A stretch of DNA of 45,677 nt from Georgenia thermotolerans (lineage in GTDB: Bacteria; Actinomycetota; Actinomycetes; Actinomycetales; Actinomycetaceae): the NCBI RefSeq assembly GCF_009193185.1, contig NZ_VUKF01000040.1:1-45677 (forward strand), read 5' to 3'. Positions 1 through 11,538 of the stretch are shown here, one piece after another. The notes beneath the pieces were generated by a model. The model was not told the origin of the DNA. It was given only the letters and a program-made list of their open reading frames with translations, and ran no database searches. Positions within the stretch are counted from its first letter, which is position 1. Every line of letters starts with the position of its first letter. Made by a program: the position numbers and the translations under genes.

Positions 1-2569
1 GGCCCCCGCCCCGGCGGCGGAGACCCCCGCTGCCCCCGCACGCCCGGCCCGCCCGGACGCGCCCAAGCCCGGCGCGGCCCGTCCCGAGGCCAAGCCCGCG
101 GCGGAGACCCGCCCGCAGGCTCGTCCCGGCGGCGCGCCCCGTCCCGGCGAGCGTGCGCCCCGCCCCGGCGCTCCCCGCCCGGGCAACAACCCGTTCGCGA
201 CCTCCCAGGGCATGCCCCGTCCGGGCGGCTCCGGTGGCTCCGGCGCCCCCCGGCCCGGCGGCCCGCGCCCCGGCGGTCCCCGCCCGGGCAACAACCCGTT
301 CGCGACCTCCCAGGGCATGCCCCGTCCGGGCGGCTCCGGCGGCCCGCGCCCCGGTGGCACCGGCGCGGCCGGCCCGCGTCCCGGCGGCACGGGCGGTCCG
401 CGTCCCGCGGCGCCGCGTCCCGGCGGTCCGCGCCCGAACCCCGGCATGATGCCGAACCACAGCTCCGTGGGCCGTCCCGGCGCCCCGGCCCGCACCGGCG
501 GTCGTGGCCGTCCCGGTGCCGGTGGCGGTGCCGGCACGGGTCGTCCCGGCGCGGGCGGCGGCTTCGCCGGTCGTCCCGGCGGTGGCGGCGGCTTCGGCGG
601 CCGTCCCGGTGGCGGCGGCCGCGGTGGCCGCGGCGGCACGCAGGGTGCCTTCGGGCGCGCCGGCGGCCGTCCCGTCCGCGGGCGGAAGTCGAAGCGGGCG
701 AAGCGCCAGGAGTTCGAGCAGCAGTCCGCGCCGTCGCTCGGCGGCGTGCAGGTCCCGCGCGGCGACGGCACCACGGTCGTGCGCATCCGCGCCGGCGCCT
801 CGCTGGCGGACTTCGCCGACCGCATCGACGCCAACCCCGCGAGCCTGGTGACGGTGCTCTTCCACCTGGGCGAGATGGCCACGGCCACCCAGTCCCTGGA
901 CGAGGACACCTTCAAGACCCTGGGCGCCGAGCTGGGCTACGTCGTCGAGGTCGTCTCCCCCGAGGAGGAGGAGCGCGAGCTCCTCGAGAGCTTCGACATC
1001 GACCTGCAGGCGGAGGAGGCCGGGGAGACCGACGAGGTCCTCCAGGCCCGCCCGCCGGTGGTCACCGTCATGGGTCACGTCGACCACGGCAAGACCAAGC
1101 TCCTCGACGCCATCCGGTCCACGGACGTCGTCGCGGGCGAGGCCGGCGGCATCACCCAGCACATCGGTGCCTACCAGGTCACCACCGAGCTCGAGGGCAG
1201 CGAGCGCCCGATCACCTTCATCGACACCCCCGGTCACGAGGCGTTCACCGCCATGCGTGCCCGTGGTGCCCAGGTGACCGACATCGCGATCCTCGTGGTC
1301 GCCGCGGACGACGGCGTGATGCCCCAGACCGTGGAGGCGCTCAACCACGCCCAGGCGGCCGGGGTGCCGATCGTCGTGGCCGTGAACAAGGTGGACAAGC
1401 CGGAGGCCAACCCGGCGAAGATCCGCCAGCAGCTCACCGAGTACAACCTCGTGGCCGAGGAGTACGGCGGCGACACGATGTTCGTCGACGTCTCCGCCCG
1501 CAACCGCACGGGCATCGACGACCTCCTCGAGGCCGTCCTGCTCACCGCGGACGCGGCGCTGGACCTGCGGGCGAACCCCGACAAGGACGCCCGCGGCGTG
1601 GCCATCGAGGCCAACCTCGACAAGGGCCGCGGCGCCGTGGCGACCGTGCTGGTCCAGTCCGGCACGCTGCACGTCGGGGACGCCATCGTCGCCGGCACCG
1701 CCCACGGCCGCGTGCGGGCCATGTTCGACGACCACGGCGAGAACGTCACGGTCGCCGGCCCGTCGTTCCCGGTGCAGGTGCTCGGTCTGCAGTCCGTCCC
1801 GCGCGCCGGTGACAACTTCCTCGTCGCGCCCGACGACCGCACCGCCCGGCAGATCGCCGACAAGCGGGCCGCCGCCGAGCGCGCCGCGACGCTGGCCAAG
1901 CGCCGCAAGCGCGTCAGCCTCGAGGACTTCACCAAGGCGCTCGAGGAGGGCAAGGTCGAGACCCTCAACCTCATCATCAAGGGCGACGTCTCCGGTGCCG
2001 TCGAGGCGCTCGAGGACGCCCTGCTCAAGATCGATGTGGGCGACGAGGTCGCGCTGCGGATCATCCACCGCGGGGTGGGTGCCATCACGCAGAACGACGT
2101 CAACCTGGCGACGGTGGACAACGCCGTCATCATCGGCTTCAACGTGCGCCCCGCCGAGCGGGTCGCCGAGCTGGCCGACCGCGAGGGCGTCGACCTGAAG
2201 TTCTACTCGGTCATCTACGACGCGATCGACGACGTGGAAAACGCCCTCAAGGGCATGCTCAAGCCGGAGTACGAGGAGGTCCAGCTGGGCACCGCGGAGA
2301 TCCGCCAGGTGTTCCGGTCCTCCAAGTTCGGCAACATCGCCGGCTCGATCGTGCGGTCGGGTCTCATCCGCCGCAACGCCAGCGCGCGGCTCACGCGCGA
2401 CGGCGTCGTGGTGGCGGACAAGCTCACCATCGGGTCCCTGCGCCGGGAGAAGGACGACGTCACCGAGGTCCGCGAGGGCTTCGAGTGCGGTATCGGCATC
2501 GGCTACAAGGACATCAAGGAAGGCGACGTCATCGAGACCTTCGAGATGCGCGAGAAGCCGCGCGCCTGA
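1..2569 (+). CDS. infB: Translation initiation factor IF-2 (5' end outside window)
   Basis: IF-2 is the GTPase that places initiator tRNA on the 30S subunit and promotes 50S joining. The reading frame is open from base 2, giving 855 visible codons; the true start lies upstream of the window. The first ~230 visible residues are a low-complexity Pro/Gly/Arg/Ala linker typical of actinobacterial IF-2. An IF2_N-like segment (starting [11 protein letters not shown]) follows. The GTPase domain shows GHVDHGKT (G1, nt 1073-1096), [10 protein letters not shown] (G2), DTPGHEAF (G3), NKVDKP (G4) and SARN (G5). The C-terminal beta-barrel and tRNA-binding regions run to the stop. rbfA and truB follow, the usual infB operon order, but a strong hairpin separates infB from rbfA. 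Identification is secure. Confidence 0.98.
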   Translation, partial: APAPAAETPAAPARPARPDAPKPGAARPEAKPAAETRPQARPGGAPRPGERAPRPGAPRPGNNPFATSQGMPRPGGSGGSGAPRPGGPRPGGPRPGNNPFATSQGMPRPGGSGGPRPGGTGAAGPRPGGTGGPRPAAPRPGGPRPNPGMMPNHSSVGRPGAPARTGGRGRPGAGGGAGTGRPGAGGGFAGRPGGGGGFGGRPGGGGRGGRGGTQGAFGRAGGRPVRGRKSKRAKRQEFEQQSAPSLGGVQVPRGDGTTVVRIRAGASLADFADRIDANPASLVTVLFHLGEMATATQSLDEDTFKTLGAELGYVVEVVSPEEEERELLESFDIDLQAEEAGETDEVLQARPPVVTVMGHVDHGKTKLLDAIRSTDVVAGEAGGITQHIGAYQVTTELEGSERPITFIDTPGHEAFTAMRARGAQVTDIAILVVAADDGVMPQTVEALNHAQAAGVPIVVAVNKVDKPEANPAKIRQQLTEYNLVAEEYGGDTMFVDVSARNRTGIDDLLEAVLLTADAALDLRANPDKDARGVAIEANLDKGRGAVATVLVQSGTLHVGDAIVAGTAHGRVRAMFDDHGENVTVAGPSFPVQVLGLQSVPRAGDNFLVAPDDRTARQIADKRAAAERAATLAKRRKRVSLEDFTKALEEGKVETLNLIIKGDVSGAVEALEDALLKIDVGDEVALRIIHRGVGAITQNDVNLATVDNAVIIGFNVRPAERVAELADREGVDLKFYSVIYDAIDDVENALKGMLKPEYEEVQLGTAEIRQVFRSSKFGNIAGSIVRSGLIRRNASARLTRDGVVVADKLTIGSLRREKDDVTEVREGFECGIGIGYKDIKEGDVIETFEMREKPRA
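172..339 (+). repeat. 63-bp perfect direct repeat inside infB, 105-bp period
   Basis: Bases 172-234 and 277-339 are identical over 63 bp. The period of 105 bp (35 codons) keeps the frame, so the peptide [20 protein letters not shown] appears twice in the IF-2 linker. The identity includes third codon positions, which suggests a recent duplication rather than selection on the peptide. Confidence 0.95.
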
Positions 2570-2583
2570 TCGCCACACCGCCC

Positions 2584-2625
2584 GAGCCGGGTCCCGTGCC
2601 GCTGATGCGGCGCGGGGCCCGGCTC
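2584..2625 (+). terminator. Strong hairpin between infB and rbfA
   Basis: A 19-bp stem (two G-T pairs) with loop TGAT lies 15 nt after the infB stop. No T-tract follows, as is common for GC-rich actinobacterial terminators. It may end part of the infB transcripts or protect their 3' ends. rbfA, 86 nt further on, has its own ribosome binding site. Confidence 0.7.
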
Positions 2626-2711
2626 CCGGCCCTGCGGCGCCGGTTCGGTGCCGCCCCCCATCCGCCCCGGCTCCGCCCGTCGGCGGTCGCCCTCGTCCCA
2701 AGGAGACACCC

Positions 2712-3173
2712 ATGGCCGACGCGCCCCGCGCCCGCAAGCTAGCCGAGCGCATCCAGCAGATCGTCGCGCGCATGCTCGACACCCGGATCAAGGACCCGCG
2801 GCTGGGCTTCGTCACCGTCACCGACGTGCGGGTGACCGGCGACCTGCAGAACGCCACGATCTTCTACACCGTCCTCGGCGACGAGGAGGCGCGGACCTCC
2901 TCCGCCGCCGCGCTGGCCTCCGCCAAGGGGATCATCCGCTCCGAGGTCGGCAAGCAGACCGGCGTGCGGCTGACCCCCACGATCGAGTTCGTGCCCGACG
3001 CCGTGCCCGAGACGGCCGCCAGCCTCGAGGAGGCGCTGCGCGCCGCGGCCGAGCGGGACGCCGAGCTCGCCCAGCTCGCCGCCCGCGCCGCCTACGCCGG
3101 CGACCCCGACCCCTACCGCCGCCCGGCGGAGGAGGACGACCAGGACGTGGCCGACGACGACGCCCGCCCGTGA
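2712..3173 (+). CDS. rbfA: 30S ribosome-binding factor RbfA
   Basis: RbfA binds free 30S subunits and assists late maturation of the 16S rRNA 5' end. The 153-aa product has the conserved N-terminus with [15 protein letters not shown], then [27 protein letters not shown], the KH-like fold signature. The C-terminus extends into an acidic tail ([11 protein letters not shown]), a common actinobacterial variation. The ATG at 2712 is preceded by AAGGAGA at suitable spacing. The last bases overlap the truB start in a GTGA junction, which points to translational coupling. Family assignment is firm. Confidence 0.96.
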   Translation: MADAPRARKLAERIQQIVARMLDTRIKDPRLGFVTVTDVRVTGDLQNATIFYTVLGDEEARTSSAAALASAKGIIRSEVGKQTGVRLTPTIEFVPDAVPETAASLEEALRAAAERDAELAQLAARAAYAGDPDPYRRPAEEDDQDVADDDARP

Positions 3174-4201
3174 CGGCGCCCGGCACCACCGGCCTGGACA
3201 TCCCGCGGGGGCGGGCGACCACCCCCGACGGCCTGCTGGTGGTGGACAAGCCGCAAGGCTGGACCAGCCATGACGTCGTCGCCCGCACCCGGCGGCTGGC
3301 GGCCACCAAGAAGGTCGGCCACGCCGGCACGCTCGACCCCATGGCCACCGGAGTGCTCGTGCTCGGCGTGGGCCGCGCCACCCGGCTGCTCACCTACCTC
3401 GTGGGCGCCGACAAGGAGTACGCCGCTACCGTGCGGCTGGGCCAGACCACGATCACCGACGACGCCGAGGGTGAGGTCGCCGCGGCGCCCGGCGCGGGCC
3501 CGCTGCTGACGGCCGACGGCGTCGACACCGCTGCCCTCGAGCGGGCGCTGGCGGCGCTGCGCGGCCCCATCTCCCAGGTGCCCAGCGCCGTCTCCGCCAT
3601 CAAGGTCGACGGCCGCCGCGCCTACGCCCGTGTCCGGCAGGGGGAGGAGGTGGCCCTCGCCGCGCGCACGGTGACCATCCACCGCCTCGAGGTGACCGCG
3701 CCGCCACGGGTCGTGGAGGTGCCCGGCGCCACGGTCGTCGACGTGGACGTCGTCGTGGGCTGCTCCTCGGGCACCTACGTGCGGGCCCTGGCCCGTGACC
3801 TCGGCGCGGCCCTGGGGACCGGCGGGCACCTGACCGCCCTGCGCCGCACCAGCGTCGGGCCCTTCACCCTCGCCCAGGCCCGGTCGGTGCCGGACCTCGC
3901 CGCCGAGGTCGCCGCGCAGGCCGACGCCGCCGAGCCGGCGGGCCTGCGCACCCTCACGCTGACCGAGGCGGCCACGACCGCGTTCCCCGTACGGCGCCTC
4001 GACGAGGCCCAGACCCGGGCCGTGCGCGTGGGCAAGTTCCTGCCCCCTACCGGGCCGGCGGGAGCGGAGCCGGCCGCGCAGCAGGCGGGTGGCGGGCACC
4101 CCGCGGTCACGGCGGCTTTGGCCCCCGACGGGCACGTGGTGGCGCTGCTGGCCGACCGGGACGGGGCGGCCCGGCCGGTCCTCGTCCTCGACCCCGCCTA
4201 G
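3170..4201 (+). CDS. truB: tRNA pseudouridine(55) synthase TruB
   Basis: TruB isomerises U55 of the tRNA T-loop to pseudouridine. The 343-aa product starts at GTG 3170, overlapping the rbfA stop as GTGA; the frame is open further upstream, but that part lies inside rbfA. The motif [14 protein letters not shown] carries the catalytic aspartate at about residue 56. Other family marks are [15 protein letters not shown] near the N-terminus, [13 protein letters not shown], and [17 protein letters not shown] in the second half. The C-terminal ~80 residues form a PUA-like tail. It is the last recognisable member of the infB-rbfA-truB order here. Confidence 0.97.
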   Translation: MTAPGTTGLDIPRGRATTPDGLLVVDKPQGWTSHDVVARTRRLAATKKVGHAGTLDPMATGVLVLGVGRATRLLTYLVGADKEYAATVRLGQTTITDDAEGEVAAAPGAGPLLTADGVDTAALERALAALRGPISQVPSAVSAIKVDGRRAYARVRQGEEVALAARTVTIHRLEVTAPPRVVEVPGATVVDVDVVVGCSSGTYVRALARDLGAALGTGGHLTALRRTSVGPFTLAQARSVPDLAAEVAAQADAAEPAGLRTLTLTEAATTAFPVRRLDEAQTRAVRVGKFLPPTGPAGAEPAAQQAGGGHPAVTAALAPDGHVVALLADRDGAARPVLVLDPA

Positions 4202-4207
4202 CGTCGG

Positions 4208-4280
4208 CTCCTCCCTAGGGCGGCCTCCTGGTCCCGGGGCGGCTCCTCCTCCCCAGGGGCGCTCCTGGTCCCAGGGCGGC
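4208..4280. repeat. Four degenerate 17-19 bp tandem units after truB
   Basis: Four consecutive units (4208-4224, 4225-4243, 4244-4261, 4262-4280) share the pattern CTCCT, three variable bases, then a CCC(N)GGGGCG core. Each core is a short palindrome. The array fills most of the gap between truB and the next small gene. Function is unknown; transcript-end hairpins or slippage expansion are both possible. Confidence 0.7.
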
Positions 4281-4337
4281 CCGAGGCGGCCCGATTACAG
4301 TGGGAGCAGGCTGCGGCCGATGACGAGAGGAGCTGTC

Positions 4338-4595
4338 ATGAGCGAGACGACCAGGCCGGCGGAGTCCGCCGAGCGCGCCGGCGGCTGCGGGTGCGGGTGC
4401 GGCGAGGGCCACGGCCACGGCGGCCAGGGCCACGGGCACGGGCACGGCGGGCACGGGCACGGCGCCCCGCTGGACATCGCCGGGCGCCGCAACCTCGGGC
4501 TGACCTCCGCCCGCCCCGGCGAGGGCACCGACCCCGCCACGCTGGCCCAGCAGGGGCCCCGGCCCGGCGGCGGCTGCGCCTGCGGGCGCCACTGA
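4338..4595 (+). CDS. Small His/Cys/Gly-rich protein, putative metal binder
   Basis: An 85-aa product starts at ATG 4338 behind GAGAGGAG. Near the N-terminus is a GGCGCGCGEGHGHGG stretch followed by repeated HG dipeptides, giving four Cys-Gly or His-Gly clusters, and the C-terminus ends with GGGCACGRH. The middle (LDIAGRRNLGLTSARPGEGTDP) has normal composition. A TACAGT -10-like hexamer occurs about 40 nt upstream. Histidines and cysteines at both ends suggest binding of Ni, Zn, Cu or Co, but no named family was recognised. The good ribosome binding site and protein-like centre argue against a spurious GC-rich frame. It sits between truB and ribF on the same strand. Confidence 0.65.
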   Translation: MSETTRPAESAERAGGCGCGCGEGHGHGGQGHGHGHGGHGHGAPLDIAGRRNLGLTSARPGEGTDPATLAQQGPRPGGGCACGRH

Positions 4596-4662
4596 CCCCG
4601 GGCGGCGAACCCGTGGCCCGGCCCGGGCGCCGGGGGAGGTAGTGTCGTCCCGGCCAACGGCC

Positions 4663-4684
4663 CCGGGGACGCCACCGTCCCCGG
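4663..4684 (+). terminator. 9-bp GC hairpin ahead of ribF
   Basis: CCGGGGACG, loop CCAC, then CGTCCCCGG, 68 nt after the stop of the His/Cys-rich gene. It could end that transcript or be part of the ribF leader. A TAGTGT hexamer (-10-like) lies just upstream near 4640, which would place the hairpin in the ribF 5' leader. No FMN riboswitch consensus was seen. Confidence 0.4.
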
Positions 4685-4721
4685 CGGGCCGGCCGGCCCC
4701 GGACAGCCAGGAGGACAACGC

Positions 4722-5756
4722 GTGCAGGTGTGGAGGGGAACCGAGGAGGTTCCCGCGGACCTCGGCCCGACCGTGGCCACCCTCGGGATCTTCGACGGCG
4801 TGCACCGCGGTCACCAGGTGGTGCTCGGCGCGGCCGTGAGCGAGGCCGAGGACGCCGGCTGGACGTCGGTGGCCATCACGTTCGACCCCCACCCCGCCAC
4901 CGTCCACCGCCCCGACGAGCACTTCGAGCTCATCGCCTCCCTGACCGACCGGCTCGAGCGGCTCGCCGCCACGGGCGTGGACGCCGTGCTGGTGCTCGAG
5001 TACACCCTCGACCTGGCGCGCCACACCCCCGAGCAGTTCGCCCGCCGCTACCTCGTCGACACCCTCCACGCCGGGCTGGTCGTGGTCGGGGAGGACGTCC
5101 GCTTCGGCTGGCAGAACGCCGGCGACCAGCACACGATGGTCCGCCTCGGCCACGAGCTGGGCTTCGGCGTGCGGATCGTCAAGGACATCGAGTGCCCGGA
5201 CACCGGCCGGCGCTGGTCGTCCACCTGGGTGCGCGAGCTGCTCGCGGCCGGCGACGTCGCCGGCGCGGCCAACGTCCTCGGCCGCACCCACCGGGTGCGC
5301 GGCGTCGTCGTCCACGGCGCCCAGCGCGGCCGCCAGCTGGGCTATCCCACCGCCAACCTCCTCGCCGACGACCTCGGCGTGGTGCCCGCCGACGGCGTCT
5401 ACGCGGGCTGGCTCATCCGCCCCGCCCACGCGCCCGACGACGGCACCTCCAAGCGGCTGCCCGCCGCGATCTCGGTGGGCACCAACCCGACCTTCCACGG
5501 CGTCGAGCGCACCGTGGAGGCCTACGTGCTCGGCCGCACCGACCTGGACCTGTACGGCGAGGAGGTCGTCGTCGAGCTCGTCGCGCGGCTGCGCCCCATG
5601 GTCGCCTTCGACGGGATCCCCGCCCTGCTCGACCAGATGGCCGACGACGTCGCCCGCACCGCCGGCCTCCTCGGCGTGCCCGCCCCGCAGCGGCCCGACG
5701 CGGCCCGCGCGGCCACCCCGGGCGGGCCGGCCGGCGCCGAGGCGGCCGGAGCCTGA
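4722..5756 (+). CDS. ribF: Bifunctional riboflavin kinase / FAD synthetase
   Basis: RibF phosphorylates riboflavin to FMN and adenylates FMN to FAD. The 344-aa product starts at GTG 4722 behind CCAGGAGG. The N-terminal FAD synthetase half has [13 protein letters not shown] and [11 protein letters not shown] (nucleotidyltransferase HxGH-type signature) and the STWVRELL region. The C-terminal flavokinase half has [20 protein letters not shown] and [11 protein letters not shown]. The last ~25 residues are an Ala/Pro/Gly tail. Its position near truB and rpsO is the usual bacterial arrangement. Assignment is firm. Confidence 0.97.
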   Translation: MQVWRGTEEVPADLGPTVATLGIFDGVHRGHQVVLGAAVSEAEDAGWTSVAITFDPHPATVHRPDEHFELIASLTDRLERLAATGVDAVLVLEYTLDLARHTPEQFARRYLVDTLHAGLVVVGEDVRFGWQNAGDQHTMVRLGHELGFGVRIVKDIECPDTGRRWSSTWVRELLAAGDVAGAANVLGRTHRVRGVVVHGAQRGRQLGYPTANLLADDLGVVPADGVYAGWLIRPAHAPDDGTSKRLPAAISVGTNPTFHGVERTVEAYVLGRTDLDLYGEEVVVELVARLRPMVAFDGIPALLDQMADDVARTAGLLGVPAPQRPDAARAATPGGPAGAEAAGA

Positions 5757-5759
5757 CCA

Positions 5760-5775
5760 CCCCCTTGCGAGGGGG
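5760..5775 (+). terminator. Short GC hairpin after ribF
   Basis: CCCCCT, loop TGCG, AGGGGG: a 6-bp stem starting 4 nt after the ribF stop. Short but GC-only apart from one pair. It is a plausible weak terminator before the Clp ATPase gene. Confidence 0.45.
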
Positions 5776-5868
5776 CACCGCCGGGTGTCAAGGTCGAAGG
5801 ACCGAATCCACCCGACGCCGAGACGCCCGGCCGCGGTGCCCCGGTGCCCTCATCGATGCGAGGCGATC

Positions 5869-8391
5869 ATGACCGAGGGCTGGCTGCATTCGCGCGACCC
5901 GTTCGACGAGATCTTCAACCGCTTCTTCGGCCCCGGCACCCTGGCCCGGCCCCCGGTCCAGCGCGTGGACCTCGGACGGCTGCTCACCGACGACGCCAAG
6001 ACGCTCGTCGGCGCCGCCCACGACGCCGCCCGCGAGTGGGGCACCGCCCAGGTCACCCCCGAGCACCTGCTCTACGCCGCCACCCTCGACGACCCGACCC
6101 GGGGGATCATCAGCGAGCTCAAGCTCGACCCCGACGAGGTCGCCGCCCAGATGCGCCAGGTGGCCACGCGGAACGGCGGGGCCGCCACCGGTCCGCTGAC
6201 CCTCAGCCCCGCCGCCAAGGCCGCGCTGCGCGCGGCGCAGCAGCAGGCCCACGAGGCCGGCGTCAGCTACGTCGGTCCCGAGCACCTCCTGCTGGGCATC
6301 GCCGCCAATCCCGAGACGCCGGCCGCGCAGGCGCTGGCGGGCGCGCGCGTGGGCGACGCCGCGCACCCCGGGCCGCACCCCGGCCCGCGCCCCGGCGGGC
6401 AGGAGCCCAGCGCCACCCCCACCCTCGACCAGTACGGGCGGGACCTGACCGCCGAGGCCCGGGCGGGCAACGTCGACCCGGTGGTCGGCCGCGCCGACGA
6501 GATCGAGCAGACCATCGAGATCCTCTCCCGGCGCCGCAAGAACAACCCCGTGCTCATCGGCGACCCGGGCGTGGGCAAGACGGCGATCGTCGAGGGCCTG
6601 GCCCAGCGGATCGTCAACGGCGACGTGCCCTCCACCCTCGCCGGCCGGCGGGTGATCGCCCTGGACGTCGGCTCCCTCGTGGCGGGCAGCAAGTACCGCG
6701 GGGAGTTCGAGGAACGCCTGACGCAGGTCCTCGACGAGGTCCGCGCCCACCGGGACGAGCTGATCCTCTTCATCGACGAGCTGCACACCATCGTCGGCGC
6801 CGGCGGGGCGGAGGGCTCCATGGACGCCGGCAACCTGCTCAAGCCCGCGCTCGCGCGGGGCGACCTGCACTGCGTGGGCGCCACCACCGTCGACGAGTAC
6901 CGCCGCTACATCGAGAAGGACGCCGCCCTCGAGCGGCGCTTCCAGCCGGTGATGGTCTCCGAGCCCAGCGTGGAGGACACCATCGAGATCCTCCGCGGCC
7001 TGGTCGACGCCTACGAGGCCCACCACCAGGTCCACTACTCCGACGAGGCGCTGGTCGCCGCGGCCGAGCTGTCGGACCGGTACATCACCGACCGGTTCAT
7101 GCCCGACAAGGCCATCGACCTCGTCGACCAGGCCGGGGCCCGGGTCCGGCTGCGCGCCAAGACCCCCGACGCCGACACCCGTTCCACGGAGGAGGAGCTG
7201 GCCCGGCTGCGCCGGGAGAAGGAGTCCGCGGTCTCCGCCGAGGACTACGAGAAGGCCAACCAGCTCAAGGAGCAGATCGACCGCCTCGAGGAGCAGCTGG
7301 GCGACGTCGTCACCGCGGCGACCCCCGAGGTGACCGTCGACGACGTCGCCGAGGTCGTCTCCCGCAAGACCGGGATCCCCGTCGCGGAACTGACCACCGA
7401 GGAGCGGCAGCGGCTCATGGGCCTCGAGGACGCCCTGCACGCCCGGGTGATCGGGCAGGACGAGGCCGTCACCGCCGTCGCCGAGGCGGTGCGCCGCGCC
7501 CGCGCCGGCCTGTCGGACCCGGACCGCCCGATCGGGTCCTTCCTCTTCCTCGGCCCGACCGGCGTGGGCAAGACCGAGCTCGCCAAGGCCCTGGCCGAGG
7601 CGGTCTTCGGCGACGAGGACCGCATGATCCGCTTCGACATGAGCGAGTTCCAGGAGAAGCACACCGTCTCCCGGCTCGTCGGGGCGCCCCCGGGCTACGT
7701 CGGGTACGAGGAGGCCGGGCAGCTGACGGACCGCGTCCGGCGCCAGCCGTACTCGGTGATCCTGTTCGACGAGGTGGAGAAGGCCCACCCGGACGTGTTC
7801 AACGTCCTGCTGCAGCTCCTCGACGACGGACGGGTCACCGACGCCCAGGGCCGCACGGTCGACTTCAAGAACACCATCGTCATCCTCACCTCCAACATCG
7901 GCTCCGACCTCATCCTCGGCGCGAGCGACACCGACCTCGCGGCGCTGACCCCTCGGCTCATGGAGCGGCTGCGCGCGCACTTCCGGCCCGAGTTCCTCAA
8001 CCGCATCGACGAGACCGTGGTGTTCCACCGCCTCGACAAGGCCCAGCTCCACCAGATCGTCGGCCTCATCCTCGAGGGCACCCGCCGCCAGCTGCGCGCC
8101 CAGGACGTCGCGCTGGACATCACCGACGCGGCCGTCGGCCACCTCGCCGAGGAGGGTTTCCAGCCCGAGTTCGGGGCCCGGCCGCTGCGGCGCACCGTCC
8201 AGCGCGAGCTCGACAACCGCCTCGCCGGGCTGCTGCTCTCCGGCGCCCTGGCCCCGGGGGACACCGTGCGGGTGGACGCCGACGCGAACGGGCTCGTCGT
8301 CGAGCGCGTCGGGGCCCGGGGGGAGGAGGGCGTCGTCCCGGCCGGGGCGGCGGCCGAGGAGGTGCCGGTCGACCCGGCCGGCGGCGCCTGA
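5869..8391 (+). CDS. Hsp100/Clp AAA+ ATPase, ClpC-like layout without ClpP loop
   Basis: An 840-aa two-ring AAA+ unfoldase or disaggregase starts at ATG 5869. A short leader ([13 protein letters not shown]) precedes two Clp_N repeats (to about residue 165). D1 has GDPGVGKT at ~231-238 and ILFIDELHT at ~300. A short UVR-type coiled segment ([21 protein letters not shown], ~457-477) replaces the long ClpB middle domain. D2 has GPTGVGKT at ~562 and [13 protein letters not shown], followed by the D2-small domain. Between TSNIGSD and [11 protein letters not shown] there is no [LIV]GF tripeptide of the kind that docks ClpC/ClpA on ClpP, so a ClpP-independent role is inferred. The frame opens upstream at 5785, but ATG 5869 best fits the Clp N-terminus. 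clpC is the usual automatic name. Confidence 0.9.
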   Translation: MTEGWLHSRDPFDEIFNRFFGPGTLARPPVQRVDLGRLLTDDAKTLVGAAHDAAREWGTAQVTPEHLLYAATLDDPTRGIISELKLDPDEVAAQMRQVATRNGGAATGPLTLSPAAKAALRAAQQQAHEAGVSYVGPEHLLLGIAANPETPAAQALAGARVGDAAHPGPHPGPRPGGQEPSATPTLDQYGRDLTAEARAGNVDPVVGRADEIEQTIEILSRRRKNNPVLIGDPGVGKTAIVEGLAQRIVNGDVPSTLAGRRVIALDVGSLVAGSKYRGEFEERLTQVLDEVRAHRDELILFIDELHTIVGAGGAEGSMDAGNLLKPALARGDLHCVGATTVDEYRRYIEKDAALERRFQPVMVSEPSVEDTIEILRGLVDAYEAHHQVHYSDEALVAAAELSDRYITDRFMPDKAIDLVDQAGARVRLRAKTPDADTRSTEEELARLRREKESAVSAEDYEKANQLKEQIDRLEEQLGDVVTAATPEVTVDDVAEVVSRKTGIPVAELTTEERQRLMGLEDALHARVIGQDEAVTAVAEAVRRARAGLSDPDRPIGSFLFLGPTGVGKTELAKALAEAVFGDEDRMIRFDMSEFQEKHTVSRLVGAPPGYVGYEEAGQLTDRVRRQPYSVILFDEVEKAHPDVFNVLLQLLDDGRVTDAQGRTVDFKNTIVILTSNIGSDLILGASDTDLAALTPRLMERLRAHFRPEFLNRIDETVVFHRLDKAQLHQIVGLILEGTRRQLRAQDVALDITDAAVGHLAEEGFQPEFGARPLRRTVQRELDNRLAGLLLSGALAPGDTVRVDADANGLVVERVGARGEEGVVPAGAAAEEVPVDPAGGA

Positions 8392-8410
8392 CCGGCCGCA
8401 ACCGGCCGGT
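8391..8410 (+). terminator. Hairpin touching the Clp ATPase stop codon
   Basis: ACCGGCCG, loop CAAC, CGGCCGGT begins on the last base of the stop codon. An 8-bp GC stem without T-tract is a likely terminator before the rpsO promoter region. Confidence 0.55.
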
Positions 8411-8538
8411 GGTGAGCAGGCAACCGCCCCCGGCCGGTGGCGCCTGGGCAGGCGGCAGCAGCGCCCGGGCGACCGAGCCCCTCTCGGGGCGGGCGTCCTG
8501 TGACGAAGGCCGGGTCGCAGGCGTTCCGGCGCGCCTGA

Positions 8539-8544
8539 TACGCT
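8539..8544 (+). promoter_or_regulatory. Candidate -10 box for rpsO
   Basis: TACGCT, 87 nt before the rpsO ATG, within a 240-nt gap after the Clp ATPase gene. No good -35 is visible. It would give a leader of about 80 nt, enough for S15 feedback control, but no such structure was identified. Confidence 0.35.
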
Positions 8545-8631
8545 GGCCCCTGCCGTCAAGCCGGCCACGGATGCGTCATGCCCGGGAGAACATGCCCCGG
8601 AGCTCCGTGCAACGACCTACAGGAGAACCAC

Positions 8632-8901
8632 ATGGCCCTCGCTGCTGACGTGAAGCAGTCCATCATCGCTGAGTACGCCACCCACGAGGGTGACACCGGT
8701 TCGCCGGAGGTCCAGATCGCCCTGCTGAGCCAGCGGATCAAGGACCTCACCGAGCACTTCAAGACCCACAAGCACGACCACCACTCGCGCCGCGGTCTCA
8801 TGCTCCTCATCGGCCAGCGCAAGCGCCTGCTGGGCTACCTCGCCCAGGAGGACATCGAGCGCTACCGCAGCCTCATCGCGCGGCTCGGCCTGCGCCGCTG
8901 A
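8632..8901 (+). CDS. rpsO: 30S ribosomal protein S15
   Basis: S15 is a primary 16S rRNA-binding protein of the 30S platform. The 89-aa product is the exact family length. It contains the conserved [19 protein letters not shown] and [20 protein letters not shown] segments and ends in LGLRR. The ATG at 8632 follows ACAGGAGAACCAC, a clear ribosome binding site. rpsO next to pnp is conserved across bacteria. A large terminator-like hairpin follows directly. Identification is certain. Confidence 0.99.
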   Translation: MALAADVKQSIIAEYATHEGDTGSPEVQIALLSQRIKDLTEHFKTHKHDHHSRRGLMLLIGQRKRLLGYLAQEDIERYRSLIARLGLRR

Positions 8902-8907
8902 CCGACC

Positions 8908-8939
8908 GACCGGCTCGGACCCTCGGGTCCGGGCCGGTC
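8908..8939 (+). terminator. 14-bp hairpin after rpsO
   Basis: Stem GACCGGCTCGGACC with loop CTCG and one G-T pair, 6 nt after the rpsO stop. It is followed by mixed sequence rather than a T-tract. This is the likely rpsO terminator, possibly with readthrough into pnp. Confidence 0.75.
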
Positions 8940-8970
8940 CTGCATGCCTGTCCGGCACGGCAGGCGCGCC

Positions 8971-8987
8971 GGGCCCGCAGCGGGCCC
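8971..8987 (+). terminator. Second GC hairpin in the rpsO-pnp gap
   Basis: GGGCCCG, loop CAG, CGGGCCC, 31 nt beyond the first hairpin. It could be a tandem terminator or an RNA-processing element in the pnp leader, since PNPase autoregulation often involves leader hairpins. That role is not shown by the sequence. Confidence 0.45.
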
Positions 8988-9139
8988 ACAACTGAACACC
9001 TACACCACCTCCGCACCGGCCACGCACGACCGGTCCTCGGTAGTGGCCTCCGGAACGCGGGACGACCCGCAACCCGTCCGTGGGCCTCGATCGATGACCG
9101 CCGGGCCGCCGGGGCGGACGAACCCGAAGGAGGGCACCC

Positions 9140-11536
<2,397 letters not shown>

Positions 11537-11538
11537 GG

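Noticed and set aside
4596-4721. FMN riboswitch before ribF
   Set aside because: The gap is short and GC-rich and lacks the conserved FMN-aptamer segments.
5788-8568. 926-codon minus-strand open frame opposite the Clp ATPase gene
   Set aside because: Shadow frame; the plus strand carries all AAA+ motifs.
9053-9086. GGAAC-type ECF promoter before pnp
   Set aside because: The -10 partner reads CGTC rather than CGTT at the expected distance, so the match is too weak.
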